Below are positions 14,395 to 22,577 of a stretch of 45,770 nucleotides of DNA, piece after piece. The position numbers and the translations under genes were made by a program. The notes beneath the pieces are model-generated. The model did no database searches and was not told the origin of the DNA. It saw nothing but the letters and a program-made list of their open reading frames with translations. The stretch's first letter is position 1. Each line of letters begins with the position of its first letter. The stretch lies in assembly GCA_016207805.1 (NCBI GenBank), contig JACQZO010000028.1:1-45770 (forward strand), in the 5' to 3' direction. Source of the stretch: Candidatus Abawacabacteria bacterium. GTDB lineage: Bacteria; Patescibacteriota; Gracilibacteria; RBG-16-42-10.

Positions 14395-14502
14395 AAAGTT
14401 TCTGCTTTAATTGACGACAGAAGTTATTGCTAATATAGCACAGTCAGAGAATTTGTCGATTGTGGAATAGCTGTAACTTGAATGTTTTCTTATCAAATAG
14501 TC

Positions 14503-15357
14503 TTAAGGCTTATTTAGCCGACCATCTTGTTTAATGGTAAGAGCTTTGACTATCAGCTTAGAATCTGTGGTCTGTTGGGCGAGACTAAATGGCATTCTAC
14601 CATGAACCATAACGTCCTCTGAAAGTAATAATAAGTCACCTTTTTCCCAGTGATGACGGTAAGTGACATCCTTTAAATATTCATATAAAGCAAATACTTC
14701 ATTTGCTGGGATGCCACGAAGTGAAGTGCCAGTATTAGAAAAGAAATAGTGACTCCAACAGCGTTTGCCAGTAGGGGCTGCTGTTTGTGCTGATAGCCCT
14801 AAATCTTTTTGGGTTGCTGCAATAAGTTCAGAGATGACACTGTCTCTTTCGGTAGGGTGTAAGCCAACTTTTTGGATGAATTCTACTATTTTATTAAACA
14901 CATCTGCAGCATTACCAGTGACAGTGAATGCTTGGCGACTGATATAGCTATTATCTGAAGCATGAAAATATGCCACTCCATTATTGCGCGGGTGATCACG
15001 ATGGATCATTTGAATTTTACTATCGCCGCTCACAATGCCCCATTGTTGATCATCTGTTTCCAATGGTGAAAAGTTTTTGAATAAAACAAAACCAGCTTTT
15101 CGAAATGTCTCAGCTTGAATACCAGAATCACGTAAAATAGTTTTCCAACTGTATTTTTGCCGTGGTAAGAGATCAATGCGAATCCCACCACGGCTTAAGC
15201 CTGGTGCTACTTCAGGATAAGTAGGAGTGAGAATCTTTTCTAACTGTGGTCTGTCAGATACCAGTACTATATTTATTCGAGGTGTGTTTCTTTGTTTGTC
15301 TATGCTCACACAATAATTGAATCTTATTATTTTCTCATATATATGCCTGCTATTCAA
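14503..15357 (-). CDS. TauD/TfdA-like 2-oxoglutarate/Fe(II) oxygenase
   Basis: A 284-residue protein with the TauD/TfdA layout. The HxD metal motif is in MIHRDHPRN, and the distal His with following Arg is in the C-terminal segment WEKGDLLLLSEDVMVHGR, the typical end of the jelly-roll domain. A FKNFSP segment early in the fold also fits. The family hydroxylates small molecules, amino acids or aliphatic compounds using O2 and 2-oxoglutarate. The substrate is not inferable. It lies 298 nt upstream of the ABC-F gene on the same strand. The first in-frame ATG is used. Confidence 0.75.
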   Translation of the reverse strand: MNSRHIYEKIIRFNYCVSIDKQRNTPRINIVLVSDRPQLEKILTPTYPEVAPGLSRGGIRIDLLPRQKYSWKTILRDSGIQAETFRKAGFVLFKNFSPLETDDQQWGIVSGDSKIQMIHRDHPRNNGVAYFHASDNSYISRQAFTVTGNAADVFNKIVEFIQKVGLHPTERDSVISELIAATQKDLGLSAQTAAPTGKRCWSHYFFSNTGTSLRGIPANEVFALYEYLKDVTYRHHWEKGDLLLLSEDVMVHGRMPFSLAQQTTDSKLIVKALTIKQDGRLNKP

Positions 15358-15429
15358 GATAAATTGGCCAGTATATTTATGAGTAGTTTCTCAGCTAATA
15401 CTGTTCTGTTAGACTAATTTTGAGTATTC

Positions 15430-16701
15430 ATGAGTATAATGAAAAAGATAGCGGTGATTGGTGGTGGCGCAGCTGGTATGATGGTTGTTGCTACATTGTT
15501 GGAAAATAATGCAAATGCTGATATACACCTTTTTGAAAAGAATCCTTCTTTAGGTAAAAAGGTAATTATTAGTGGCGGTGGACGTTGTAATGTTACTACC
15601 GGGATTAATGAAGCTCGTATATTAGAAAGAAAGTATATTCGTGGCTGGCAATTTTTGAAACCGTCATTAGCAAATTTTCCTCCCGAAAAGGTATATAACT
15701 GGTTTGAGAAACATGGTGTACCTTTAAAAAATGAAGCAGACAATCGTGTCTTTCCTCAATCTGATCAGGGAACAGATATTGTGGCGGTTTTTGAACGCAT
15801 ATTTGCTGCCCATAATGTTCATTTACATCTTAACCAATCTGTTCAGTCTATGACCCCTGAGGGTAATGCTGTGCGTATCAGATCATCTGCTTTAAATGAA
15901 ATATTTGACTATGTGGTAATAACGACAGGAGGGAATGCCTATCGGCATACTGGCTCGACGGGTGATGGTTATGACTTTGCTAAAGCTTGTGGCCATAGCA
16001 TTACGGCGCTAGGTCCTTCTTTGAATAGTTTTGAAGTGGCTGAAGAGTGGCCCAAGATGCTTACTGGTATTAGTTTTCCCTGGGCTCAATTGGTTACACT
16101 GGTAGATGGAGAAAAGATGGTGGCAAATGGCCCCTTCTTATTTACCCATTTTGGCATTTCTGGTCCGGTGACATTCGCTTTTTCAGCACATGTGGCTTTT
16201 TTACCGATACATAGAGAAACTCCATTACCAGTTTGTTTCTCTCCTGATGCTTCTGTGAATTTTGAGCAATGGAACAATCGATTACAAAAACTATTTGCGG
16301 AAAATGGTGCTAAGCAAGTGCATAGTATACTGAGCACATTTTTCCCTAAAAGATTTGTTGACGTGGTATTAAATCAGGCAATGATTTCTCATAGCAAACA
16401 AGTGGCCACGATTAGCAAAGATGAGCGGAAACTTTTAGCTTATTTATTTTCCGGGAGGCTTACCTTTTCTTTGATTGCGCGTAGGGCTGGCGATGAATTT
16501 GTTACTGCTGGGGGAGTAAATACTGATGAAATCGACCGTAAGAGCATGCAGTCAAAGATTATTTCGCAACTATACTTTGCTGGTGAAGTAATGAATATTG
16601 ATGGAGTGACAGGAGGGTTCAATCTCCAAGTAGCTTGGGCTACAGGTCGAATGGCTGGAGAAAGTATTGCCAAAAGGTTGCAGAAAGGTGATGTGCTCTA
16701 A
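15430..16701 (+). CDS. HI0933/YhiN-like FAD-dependent oxidoreductase
   Basis: A 423-residue flavoprotein of the HI0933 family. The N-terminal dinucleotide motif GGGAAG lies at residues 11-16, followed by LFEKNPSLGKKVIISGGGRCNVTT, the family hallmark. The C-terminal FAD contact is FAGEVMNIDGVTGGFNLQVAWATGR. The physiological reaction of this family is mostly unknown; some members reduce bile-acid intermediates. A second ATG nine bases in (15439) is the alternative start. It converges with the next gene, with a short hairpin between the stops. Confidence 0.92.
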   Translation: MSIMKKIAVIGGGAAGMMVVATLLENNANADIHLFEKNPSLGKKVIISGGGRCNVTTGINEARILERKYIRGWQFLKPSLANFPPEKVYNWFEKHGVPLKNEADNRVFPQSDQGTDIVAVFERIFAAHNVHLHLNQSVQSMTPEGNAVRIRSSALNEIFDYVVITTGGNAYRHTGSTGDGYDFAKACGHSITALGPSLNSFEVAEEWPKMLTGISFPWAQLVTLVDGEKMVANGPFLFTHFGISGPVTFAFSAHVAFLPIHRETPLPVCFSPDASVNFEQWNNRLQKLFAENGAKQVHSILSTFFPKRFVDVVLNQAMISHSKQVATISKDERKLLAYLFSGRLTFSLIARRAGDEFVTAGGVNTDEIDRKSMQSKIISQLYFAGEVMNIDGVTGGFNLQVAWATGRMAGESIAKRLQKGDVL

Positions 16702-16714
16702 TTGTTCTACAATT
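16700..16714. terminator. short palindrome between convergent stop codons
   Basis: AATTGT and ACAATT form a perfect 6-bp hairpin with a 3-nt loop, overlapping the TAA of the flavoprotein gene and ending 1 nt before the stop of the opposite gene. There is no T tract, so termination activity is doubtful. Confidence 0.3.
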
Positions 16715-16715
16715 G

Positions 16716-17567
16716 TTACCCTTGGAAAAAACTCTCAATTAAGTGCCAAGCTTCTACAAAGCCCCAAATAGCGATTGCAATAAAAGCTAAACTGCCTAAA
16801 AAGGAAATAATCGGATTTTTAACCACTTTGATAGTAGTTTGAGGAGAGATAAAAAGGGCAATATTAAGCACCATGTGCCCCACGAATACTCCTGTAGCAA
16901 AGCCCACCACATTTACTACATTGAATAGGGGAATGTAACCAGCAAAATCATCAAGACCAAGAATAAAAGGAACACTAAAAGCTAAGACAAAAAGTGGCCA
17001 ATACCCTGTTTTTTTCTGTTCTCTAATATTGGTGTGAGGAACAACTTTATTAAGCACTGGTGCGACAAAACGATTGAAACGGATTAAAACCTTTTCCAAC
17101 CAATGTTCTATTCCCCCAAAATTGATCTTATACTTCCCTTCTTCGTCTTTGACATGCTCTAGACCTTCTTCAGCCAAGCGTAAGAGTACTAATCCTGCAA
17201 TGATGATCATTGTCGCCATGAGTAATTTAACTTCCCGGAAAATATCCCATAACAATAGTATTACCAGGGTACCCAGGATATTGCCCAAAGCGGTACCTAT
17301 TTCAATCATAATGCGATTTTTCCACCCGGGGTAATGAGCCATTAATCTACCGATAAAAATAGCAAAATCAATGGCTGTCTTGAGATAAATAGTAATGCCT
17401 ACCAAGATATCTTGCCAACGGAGTAGGGGGACAATTTTTTCTTGGCCACCAATAAGGTAATTCATGAGATATATTTGTCCCGTCAGGATGCCGACACCGA
17501 CAATACAAATAACTACGGTCAGCAATAAAGGAATAAATTGATCGGGGTAAAATGGAGATTTATTCAT
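16716..17567 (-). CDS. polytopic membrane protein of unknown function
   Basis: A 283-residue protein with roughly seven to eight hydrophobic helices. Between the halves lies a charged loop (residues about 140-190, GLEHVKDEEGKYKINFGG). The second half has FVLAFSVPFILGLDDFAGY, an acidic pair inside a helix that could bind a cation. I do not recognise the family; the acidic intramembrane motif vaguely recalls TerC- or CadD-type exporters, but this is weak. The frame is open to 17600; ATG 17567 (MNKSPFYPDQ) puts the first helix in the usual position. Confidence 0.7.
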   Translation of the reverse strand: MNKSPFYPDQFIPLLLTVVICIVGVGILTGQIYLMNYLIGGQEKIVPLLRWQDILVGITIYLKTAIDFAIFIGRLMAHYPGWKNRIMIEIGTALGNILGTLVILLLWDIFREVKLLMATMIIIAGLVLLRLAEEGLEHVKDEEGKYKINFGGIEHWLEKVLIRFNRFVAPVLNKVVPHTNIREQKKTGYWPLFVLAFSVPFILGLDDFAGYIPLFNVVNVVGFATGVFVGHMVLNIALFISPQTTIKVVKNPIISFLGSLAFIAIAIWGFVEAWHLIESFFQG

Positions 17568-17686
17568 AAGACAAATTGAAAAACATTGCTCACAATACAA
17601 AAGAATAGTACCAAATGGAAGTTTTCCTGGCAGATGCTTTTTACATCATGAGCATGATACAATGATGATCAATTAAGCTGATAGCT

Positions 17687-17827
17687 ATGAATATTCTCTC
17701 TTTGTTTAAAGGTTACATATTCCAAAAGCTAATAAAAAAAGTCCCTCTGGCAGCGCAAAAGAAGCCACTTCAATGGCTAGAAAGTGTACTCGGTGGCACT
17801 TTCCTGAGGATAGGCTCGCGACTTTAA
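17687..17827 (+). CDS. possible small basic peptide (46 residues)
   Basis: ATG at 17687 opens a 46-codon frame starting MNILSLFKGYIFQKLIKKVP, with many Lys and Arg, ending in TAA. A TACAAT box lies at 17658-17663, 23 nt before the ATG. It overlaps the next small frame (17773-17934) by 55 nt. One reading is a single gene broken by a frameshift between residues 29 and 46. I do not recognise it. Confidence 0.35.
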   Translation: MNILSLFKGYIFQKLIKKVPLAAQKKPLQWLESVLGGTFLRIGSRL

Positions 17828-17934
17828 AAGAGATTAAGGTATTGATTGGCCGTTTAGCTTTAGCAGTAATTATTCTGCTAATTGTCTTAATTGTTCTGAT
17901 TATTACACTTATTATTATTCTTCTTCAGCGGTGA
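17773..17934 (+). CDS. possible tail-anchored small membrane protein (53 residues)
   Basis: ATG at 17773 opens a 53-codon frame. The first 28 residues are polar (MARKCTRWHFPEDRLATLKE), and the rest is a strongly hydrophobic Leu/Ile helix ending LLQR before TGA. This hydrophobic composition over more than 20 residues suggests a membrane anchor rather than chance, though AT-rich DNA yields Ile/Leu runs. It overlaps the preceding frame in the +2 direction. Function unknown. Confidence 0.4.
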   Translation: MARKCTRWHFPEDRLATLKEIKVLIGRLALAVIILLIVLIVLIITLIIILLQR

Positions 17935-18042
17935 GTAAGTACTATCCGCGACAATGAAAGTATTTTGCAACAATGATCCAGGAAAAAGTATTGTGTATGT
18001 TGAAGAGGAGCGTATAGTTGCTAGGATACTTAATTTATTTTT

Positions 18043-18459
18043 ATGCCACTGGTTACTATCAATTACTTAGCAGTTTTGGTGGCAGCGATAGCAGCGATGG
18101 TTATTGGCGCTGTGTGGTATTCACCGCTCTTGTTTGGTAAGCCTTGGATGAAGTTGATGGGATGGAGTGAGGCAAAAATGAAAGAAAAACCAGCCAGTGC
18201 AGGAAAGGCAATGGCCGGTATGGCCGTGTTTGCTTTAGTAATGGCCTATGTATTAGCCCATTTTGTAGATTACACTGCAGCTACTACTTGGGCACAGGGA
18301 GTCATTACTGCTTTTTGGTTATGGTTGGGTTTTGTCGTGACTACTATTTCCTCACAATCTCTTTTTGAGAATCGTCCTTGGGGGCTATTTTGGATTAGTG
18401 CTGCCTATTATCTAGTTTCATTAGCCGTAATGGCAGTTATCTTGGTTCTTTGGGTATAG
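18043..18459 (+). CDS. DUF1761 membrane protein
   Basis: A 138-residue membrane protein with four hydrophobic helices and the DUF1761 hallmark near its start, IGAVWYSPLLFGKPWMKLMG. The middle loop (SEAKMKEKPAS) is charged, and the last helices contain FWLWLGFVVTT and SLFENRPWGLFWI. Function is unknown for the family. The gene has its own terminator downstream at 18481-18513. Confidence 0.88.
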   Translation: MPLVTINYLAVLVAAIAAMVIGAVWYSPLLFGKPWMKLMGWSEAKMKEKPASAGKAMAGMAVFALVMAYVLAHFVDYTAATTWAQGVITAFWLWLGFVVTTISSQSLFENRPWGLFWISAAYYLVSLAVMAVILVLWV

Positions 18460-18480
18460 GCTCTTAGCCAAAGAATATGG

Positions 18481-18513
18481 GCCCATGGGAGAGACACTCC
18501 TCTGGGCTTTTTT
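18481..18513 (+). terminator. intrinsic terminator after the DUF1761 gene
   Basis: A two-part stem (GCCCA/TGGGC outside, GGGAG/CTCCT-type pairs inside, one mismatch) with a 5-nt loop is followed by T6. It lies 22 nt after the DUF1761 stop codon and 43 nt before the next start codon. Confidence 0.8.
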
Positions 18514-18556
18514 CTTATCTAAAGTTTTGTTAATTTGCTGACACTTCTAATTTTTT

Positions 18557-18808
18557 ATGTACAAAAGTAACGTCAATACTCGTGTATCTTTGGTGATCAA
18601 TGGTTTGGGCTGGATTGGAGTCATAGCAATTCTATTGGCTTACTTTTTGGTAAATGGGCATTATATAGAGATTGGTAATGCTCTTTATTTTGGTCTCAAT
18701 TTTGGTGGTGCTATTGCCCTAATGATTGAAGCTTTTTATAAGACTGATTATCAACCAATGGTATTGAATTTCATTTGGGCTGGGATCGCTTTGGTTAGCA
18801 TTATTTGA
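18557..18808 (+). CDS. CBU_0592-like small membrane protein
   Basis: An 83-residue protein with three hydrophobic helices. The segments INGLGWIGVIAILLAYFL and the late DYQPMVLNFIWAGIALVSI match the CBU_0592-like family, a group of small membrane proteins without known function. The next gene starts 1 nt after its stop, so the two are probably translated from one mRNA. Confidence 0.75.
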   Translation: MYKSNVNTRVSLVINGLGWIGVIAILLAYFLVNGHYIEIGNALYFGLNFGGAIALMIEAFYKTDYQPMVLNFIWAGIALVSII

Positions 18809-18809
18809 T

Positions 18810-19256
18810 ATGCATATTACGGTAATTAGTTTCGATGAGATAACTAGAAATCTTAGTCAGGCCTTCCATCTTACAGAAGAAGCCATTCAACTATTAAAAC
18901 AATATAATCAAGATTTGGTTCTCGATTATTACGATTTATTACAAGAAGTGATTGATGAAAGTAGTATTTCTCGTTTAGCAAAAGCTGAAAAAATGTTCTT
19001 TTCTTTTTCCTCCTTTGCTGAGGTGCTGCCAAGCTCTATAACAAATATATTTGTTCAATTACACACACTAGCAATAGCTAAAAGTACCAGTGTCCCAGTG
19101 ATATATTTAATATCTCATCAAGACTATCCCTATCTGCCCAATCTGGTCTCTTTACTAGAGCAAACATTTAATAGACCTGTAACCTTGCTCAAAAATAAGC
19201 GAGATTTAGCGAAGAATTTTCTTCCTTTGGAATACGAAACTAGCAGCAATAGCTAA
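18810..19256 (+). CDS. unknown soluble protein (148 residues)
   Basis: I do not recognise this protein. It is acidic and mostly helical in its first half (LSQAFHLTEEAIQLLKQYNQDL), with a central FFSFSSFAEVLP segment and a C-terminal region having alternating hydrophobic strands (VPVIYLISHQDYPYLPNLVSLLEQ). No signal peptide or membrane helix is evident. It starts 1 nt after the CBU_0592-like gene. Its last 51 nt overlap the 3' end of the convergent PKD gene, so the end of one of the two genes is constrained in two frames. Confidence 0.65.
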   Translation: MHITVISFDEITRNLSQAFHLTEEAIQLLKQYNQDLVLDYYDLLQEVIDESSISRLAKAEKMFFSFSSFAEVLPSSITNIFVQLHTLAIAKSTSVPVIYLISHQDYPYLPNLVSLLEQTFNRPVTLLKNKRDLAKNFLPLEYETSSNS

Positions 19257-20645
19257 TGCTAATGCAATCCACAATTCAGGACCAGTTCTACTTACTGCTA
19301 CACCAGAGGATTGAGTAATATCTTTACCTTGTAAGGTAGTGGTAGTAATTGCACCCTTATCATCTGTAACAGTAAGAGTAACAGTGTAATTACCTTCCTG
19401 GCTGTAGACGTGTGTGGGGTTTGCTTCTCCACTGGTCGTACCATCGCCGAAATTCCATAAGTAAGTAGCGATACGTCCATCACTATCTTTGGCCTCACTA
19501 AAGAATTTGACTGTCAACGGTGCTTTACCCACCTGAACATCAGCTCTTACTGAAACAGTAGGTGCTTGATTAGCAGCTGGTGGTGGTGTAACAACAGTGG
19601 CTGCTTTGACTTTGATAGTAGCTTGAGCACGATACTTGCTGGTGTTATTAAATTTATCAGTGACTTCAATATCAACAGGGTATAGACCAGCAGCTTGAGG
19701 AGCGATAAATTCACCACTGTATTTGCCAGCTTGGCCTGATACTGGGGCTAAACTAATGGCTCTTTGGTCAGCTGTTGCTTTGACACTATTGAGTTCAGGT
19801 TCAGTGGTTACCGAAATAGTGACTTTATTGGTGCCTTCTACTTCAAGCGGATTGACAATGACGCTTTGTAGTACGGGAGGAGCGCTATCAACGCGAACTT
19901 GTACAGCATCAGAATTTACTGTTTGCCCTTGAGCTGTGGTGATCTGTACTTTTATCGTATGAGTACCATCATTTAAGGTGTCAGTGGTGTAAGAATAGCG
20001 GCCATTGCGATCGCTATTTACTGTGCTCAGTAATCTTTCACCATCAAATATTGATACTTGAGTGTCAGGAGCTGTGCTACCAGTAATGTCTATTTGTCCT
20101 CTATTAACTGTGGAGTCATTAGTTGGAGTAATAATAGTAGGTTTTGCTGCTGTGGTATTTGTATTCTGTGGTTGATTTACAGTTCCTGCTGTAACAGTTA
20201 CGGAAATCTCACCTTGTAGAGCTACGTTGGCAGCATCTTTTACGGTGATGGTATGTTGCCCTGCGCTCACAAGTGTTGCGCCCAAGCTAAATACTTTTTG
20301 ACCACGATCCGCAGGAGTGAAGGTGTAAGGAGATGGCAAGCGAGCTTGAGGGTCGCTAGCAGTGAAGTTTATTGTTCCGGCATATGTATCTGCAGTAGCA
20401 ATGCTGTTGTCTAAGGCGCGTACAGTGATTGAGAATGCTTTATTCGCTTCCAAGGTAATGGTGTCTGATTTGCCTTCAATGCTAAGTAAAAAAGAAGTAG
20501 CATTACCTGCGGCAATAGTGCTAAGAAATGGAATATTCCAAATCAAAATAGCTAGACTTAAACTGATGGTTCCTAATATTTTGAAATGTCGAGCCTTTCT
20601 TTTTTCTTGCTTCTGGGAGCGGAGAAGTTCTTGTCCGATAATCAT
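19206..20645 (-). CDS. PKD-domain surface protein with C-terminal membrane anchor
   Basis: A 479-residue secreted or membrane protein. A basic N-terminus and a hydrophobic helix (ISLSLAILIWNIPFLSTIAA, residues 28-47) act as a signal anchor. Several Ig-like or bacterial-Ig segments follow (one near residues 185-255 with GSTAPDTQVSIFDGERLL). A classic PKD domain (YLWNFGDGTTSG to YTVTLTVTD) occupies about residues 365-440. The C-terminus has SRTGPELW, a hydrophobic helix and FQRKK, resembling a sorting or anchor tail. It is likely displayed on the cell surface as an adhesion or structural protein. The 3' end overlaps the convergent gene by 51 nt. Confidence 0.88.
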   Translation of the reverse strand: MIIGQELLRSQKQEKRKARHFKILGTISLSLAILIWNIPFLSTIAAGNATSFLLSIEGKSDTITLEANKAFSITVRALDNSIATADTYAGTINFTASDPQARLPSPYTFTPADRGQKVFSLGATLVSAGQHTITVKDAANVALQGEISVTVTAGTVNQPQNTNTTAAKPTIITPTNDSTVNRGQIDITGSTAPDTQVSIFDGERLLSTVNSDRNGRYSYTTDTLNDGTHTIKVQITTAQGQTVNSDAVQVRVDSAPPVLQSVIVNPLEVEGTNKVTISVTTEPELNSVKATADQRAISLAPVSGQAGKYSGEFIAPQAAGLYPVDIEVTDKFNNTSKYRAQATIKVKAATVVTPPPAANQAPTVSVRADVQVGKAPLTVKFFSEAKDSDGRIATYLWNFGDGTTSGEANPTHVYSQEGNYTVTLTVTDDKGAITTTTLQGKDITQSSGVAVSRTGPELWIALALAIAASFVFQRKKILR

Positions 20646-20651
20646 AAATGA

Positions 20652-20849
20652 ATGATGGTAAAAAGCGAAATCTTTGAGTTATCAAGGTATTTTACATCAT
20701 TTCGGCCTCTTTTGCCAAGAGCTCATATCGTTTGGGGAACGATAAGCAAATATTTGAAAAAAAGAGGTTTCTATTATAAGGTTGGGGTTGATAAGCTTAG
20801 ATATGAAGCAGCAGCAGGCTCTAAAGAATTCTATCTGCGAACAAAATAA
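20652..20849 (+). CDS. possible small basic protein (65 residues), unsupported by homology
   Basis: A 65-codon frame in the 330-nt gap between the PKD and acetyltransferase genes. It is basic, with a central RAHIVWGTISKYLKKRGFYY and an end DKLRYEAAAGSKEFYLRTK. A terminator follows at 20928-20959, which would suit a gene here. I do not recognise the protein and no start signal is visible; it could equally be non-coding leader DNA. Confidence 0.35.
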   Translation: MMVKSEIFELSRYFTSFRPLLPRAHIVWGTISKYLKKRGFYYKVGVDKLRYEAAAGSKEFYLRTK

Positions 20850-20927
20850 GAACTTTTTACAAAGTTTCTATAATCATCGTCACCAGCGCCATTGAGAAGG
20901 TCGCTGATTTTTAAGTGTGTTTTATTG

Positions 20928-20959
20928 GCCTCCTATCTCAAGTGATTAGGGGCTTTTTT
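20928..20959 (+). terminator. terminator-like hairpin 16 nt before the acetyltransferase gene
   Basis: GCC, a U bulge and CCTA pair with TAGG and GGC around a short loop, followed by T6. The start codon at 20976 lies only 16 nt beyond the T tract, so this either ends a transcript from the small frame at 20652 or works as an attenuator. Confidence 0.55.
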
Positions 20960-20975
20960 AAATTTAAAAACTTTT

Positions 20976-21665
20976 ATGAAAACTGATTCAACTGTTAAAC
21001 CAGGTATTTCTATTATAGAACCTCGCCCTGGGCAGGAATTGCGCTCTTGGTTTCCTAAGATAGTACCTATCTACAAAGCTGTTTTTGGTGATGAAATTTG
21101 GTGTGAAGGATATAAATGTTCACGTTGTGGCAGAAAGTATGCCTTTTCTGCCCCTAGTATTGCTAATGGTTTTTGTTGTGAAGTGAAATTACAAGAATAT
21201 TATGCTGATGGTGATATTGTACGCATGCTTGAATCTTTATTGTTACGCAGATATCAATTACGTTTAGCCCTAGATTCGGCAGAAAGAGTAGTGGGATTTC
21301 AGTGGGGCTGGGTGGATAGTTTGTCTGGAATGAATGATAAGTTAGATTTATTTCCTGCCAAATTACTAGAATTAGAAGCTTCCTTGAAAGCTCAAGGGCT
21401 TTTTTCTACTACTATGTATTATTGGGCAGAAAGTGGGGTGATAAATGAATTTCGTAGACAAGGATTAGCTACCGCTATGTATGCCAGTATCCGTCAATCC
21501 TTGGTGCGACAAGGTGTTCGTAATAAGATTTTGCGCACTACTCGTTCTTCTCCTCAGTACCGTCTAAGCACTCAAATGGGTGATACCGAGGTATTTAATT
21601 ATATGGATAATACCTTGGATCGGCGCACGTTTGACCAGCGCATATTGTTAGCGGGCGGTATTTAA
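20976..21665 (+). CDS. GNAT acetyltransferase with a small Cys cluster
   Basis: A 229-residue protein. The C-terminal half shows the GNAT acetyl-CoA motif A, ESGVINEFRRQGLATAMY, with the R/Q-x-x-G-x-A pattern. The N-terminal part carries CSRCGRKY (Cys48, Cys51) and a Cys pair at 67-68, enough for a zinc-binding knuckle. Motif B is less clear near KILRTTRSSPQYRLSTQMG. The substrate is not inferable. The next gene, an aspartoacylase-like hydrolase, starts 10 nt after the stop, so acetylation and deacylation activities may be linked. Confidence 0.75.
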   Translation: MKTDSTVKPGISIIEPRPGQELRSWFPKIVPIYKAVFGDEIWCEGYKCSRCGRKYAFSAPSIANGFCCEVKLQEYYADGDIVRMLESLLLRRYQLRLALDSAERVVGFQWGWVDSLSGMNDKLDLFPAKLLELEASLKAQGLFSTTMYYWAESGVINEFRRQGLATAMYASIRQSLVRQGVRNKILRTTRSSPQYRLSTQMGDTEVFNYMDNTLDRRTFDQRILLAGGI

Positions 21666-21675
21666 CTTTTTCTCT

Positions 21676-22491
21676 ATGAATGAACCAATTATTATTCAAT
21701 CTTCTCAAATAGGACCAAAGGTAGTGATCCTGGGTGGCGTCCATGGGAATGAAACTTGTGGGGTAAAGGTTTTGGACCAGTTGCAAAATCTTACTATTAA
21801 TAAAGGCCAGTTGACGCTCATGTATGGTAATCCTATGGCTATTAAACAGAATGTTAGGTTTGTAGAACAAAATCTCAATAGAATGTTTGTTCCTGATCAA
21901 GACTTATCTATAACTATGCGGCAATCATATGAGTATCAAAGGTCACGAGAGATTCTTCCCTATTTGCAAGCCGCCGATTATCTATTAGATATTCATGCCA
22001 GCTTTACTCCAGGGAGCCTTCCTTTCATTATTTGTGAAAGTAATGGGGCGCTAATTGCTCAGCACTTTCCACACTTGATGCGATGCTATGGTTTTGCTGT
22101 GATTGAACCTGGTGGGACGGATGGATTTATGAATAACAATGGTAAAGTGGGGCTATGTGTCGAGTGTGGTTATTTGGCTGATGTTGCTACCAATGAGATT
22201 GGTTATGAAACTGCACGTAGTTTTTTAGCTGCTTTAGGGCTAATTGATAGAAAACTCACTGTTAATTCATTACAGCAGGTTTGGGATGCCTATTATCTTT
22301 ATCACACAAAGACGAATAGTTTTCGTTTAACCAAGGAATTTACTGATTTCGAGGATGTTAAGCCTGGGCAAACTATTGGCTATGATGGCAATGAAGCAGT
22401 AAATGCCTTTCAAAATGAAAAAGTTCTCTTCGCTCGTAACCGAGATAAGATTGGTGATGAAGCTTTCATCTTGGTAAAAAAAGCTGTTTAA
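21676..22491 (+). CDS. succinylglutamate desuccinylase/aspartoacylase-family hydrolase
   Basis: A 271-residue zinc hydrolase of the AstE/AspA (M14-like) family. The first two ligands are in GGVHGNETCG (His and Glu), with the third in LDIHAS. The conserved ECGYL near residue 160 supplies the catalytic Glu. The C-terminal part forms a small barrel (VKPGQTIGYDGN). The family removes acyl groups from acylated amino acids or related compounds. It follows the acetyltransferase gene by 10 nt. The substrate is unknown. Confidence 0.87.
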   Translation: MNEPIIIQSSQIGPKVVILGGVHGNETCGVKVLDQLQNLTINKGQLTLMYGNPMAIKQNVRFVEQNLNRMFVPDQDLSITMRQSYEYQRSREILPYLQAADYLLDIHASFTPGSLPFIICESNGALIAQHFPHLMRCYGFAVIEPGGTDGFMNNNGKVGLCVECGYLADVATNEIGYETARSFLAALGLIDRKLTVNSLQQVWDAYYLYHTKTNSFRLTKEFTDFEDVKPGQTIGYDGNEAVNAFQNEKVLFARNRDKIGDEAFILVKKAV

Positions 22492-22577
22492 TTCTTAGGT
22501 GTTATTGATAATGTGCAATTTCCCCTAGCTGTTTTCTCTGCTACATTACTCACGGTTTTGTTTTTTACTTTATACTT

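Noticed and set aside
14205-14502. T-box or amino-acid riboswitch upstream of the ABC-F gene
   Set aside because: No T-box sequence (AGGGTGGNACCGCG-like) or specifier stem was found; the uORF model explains the pairing better.
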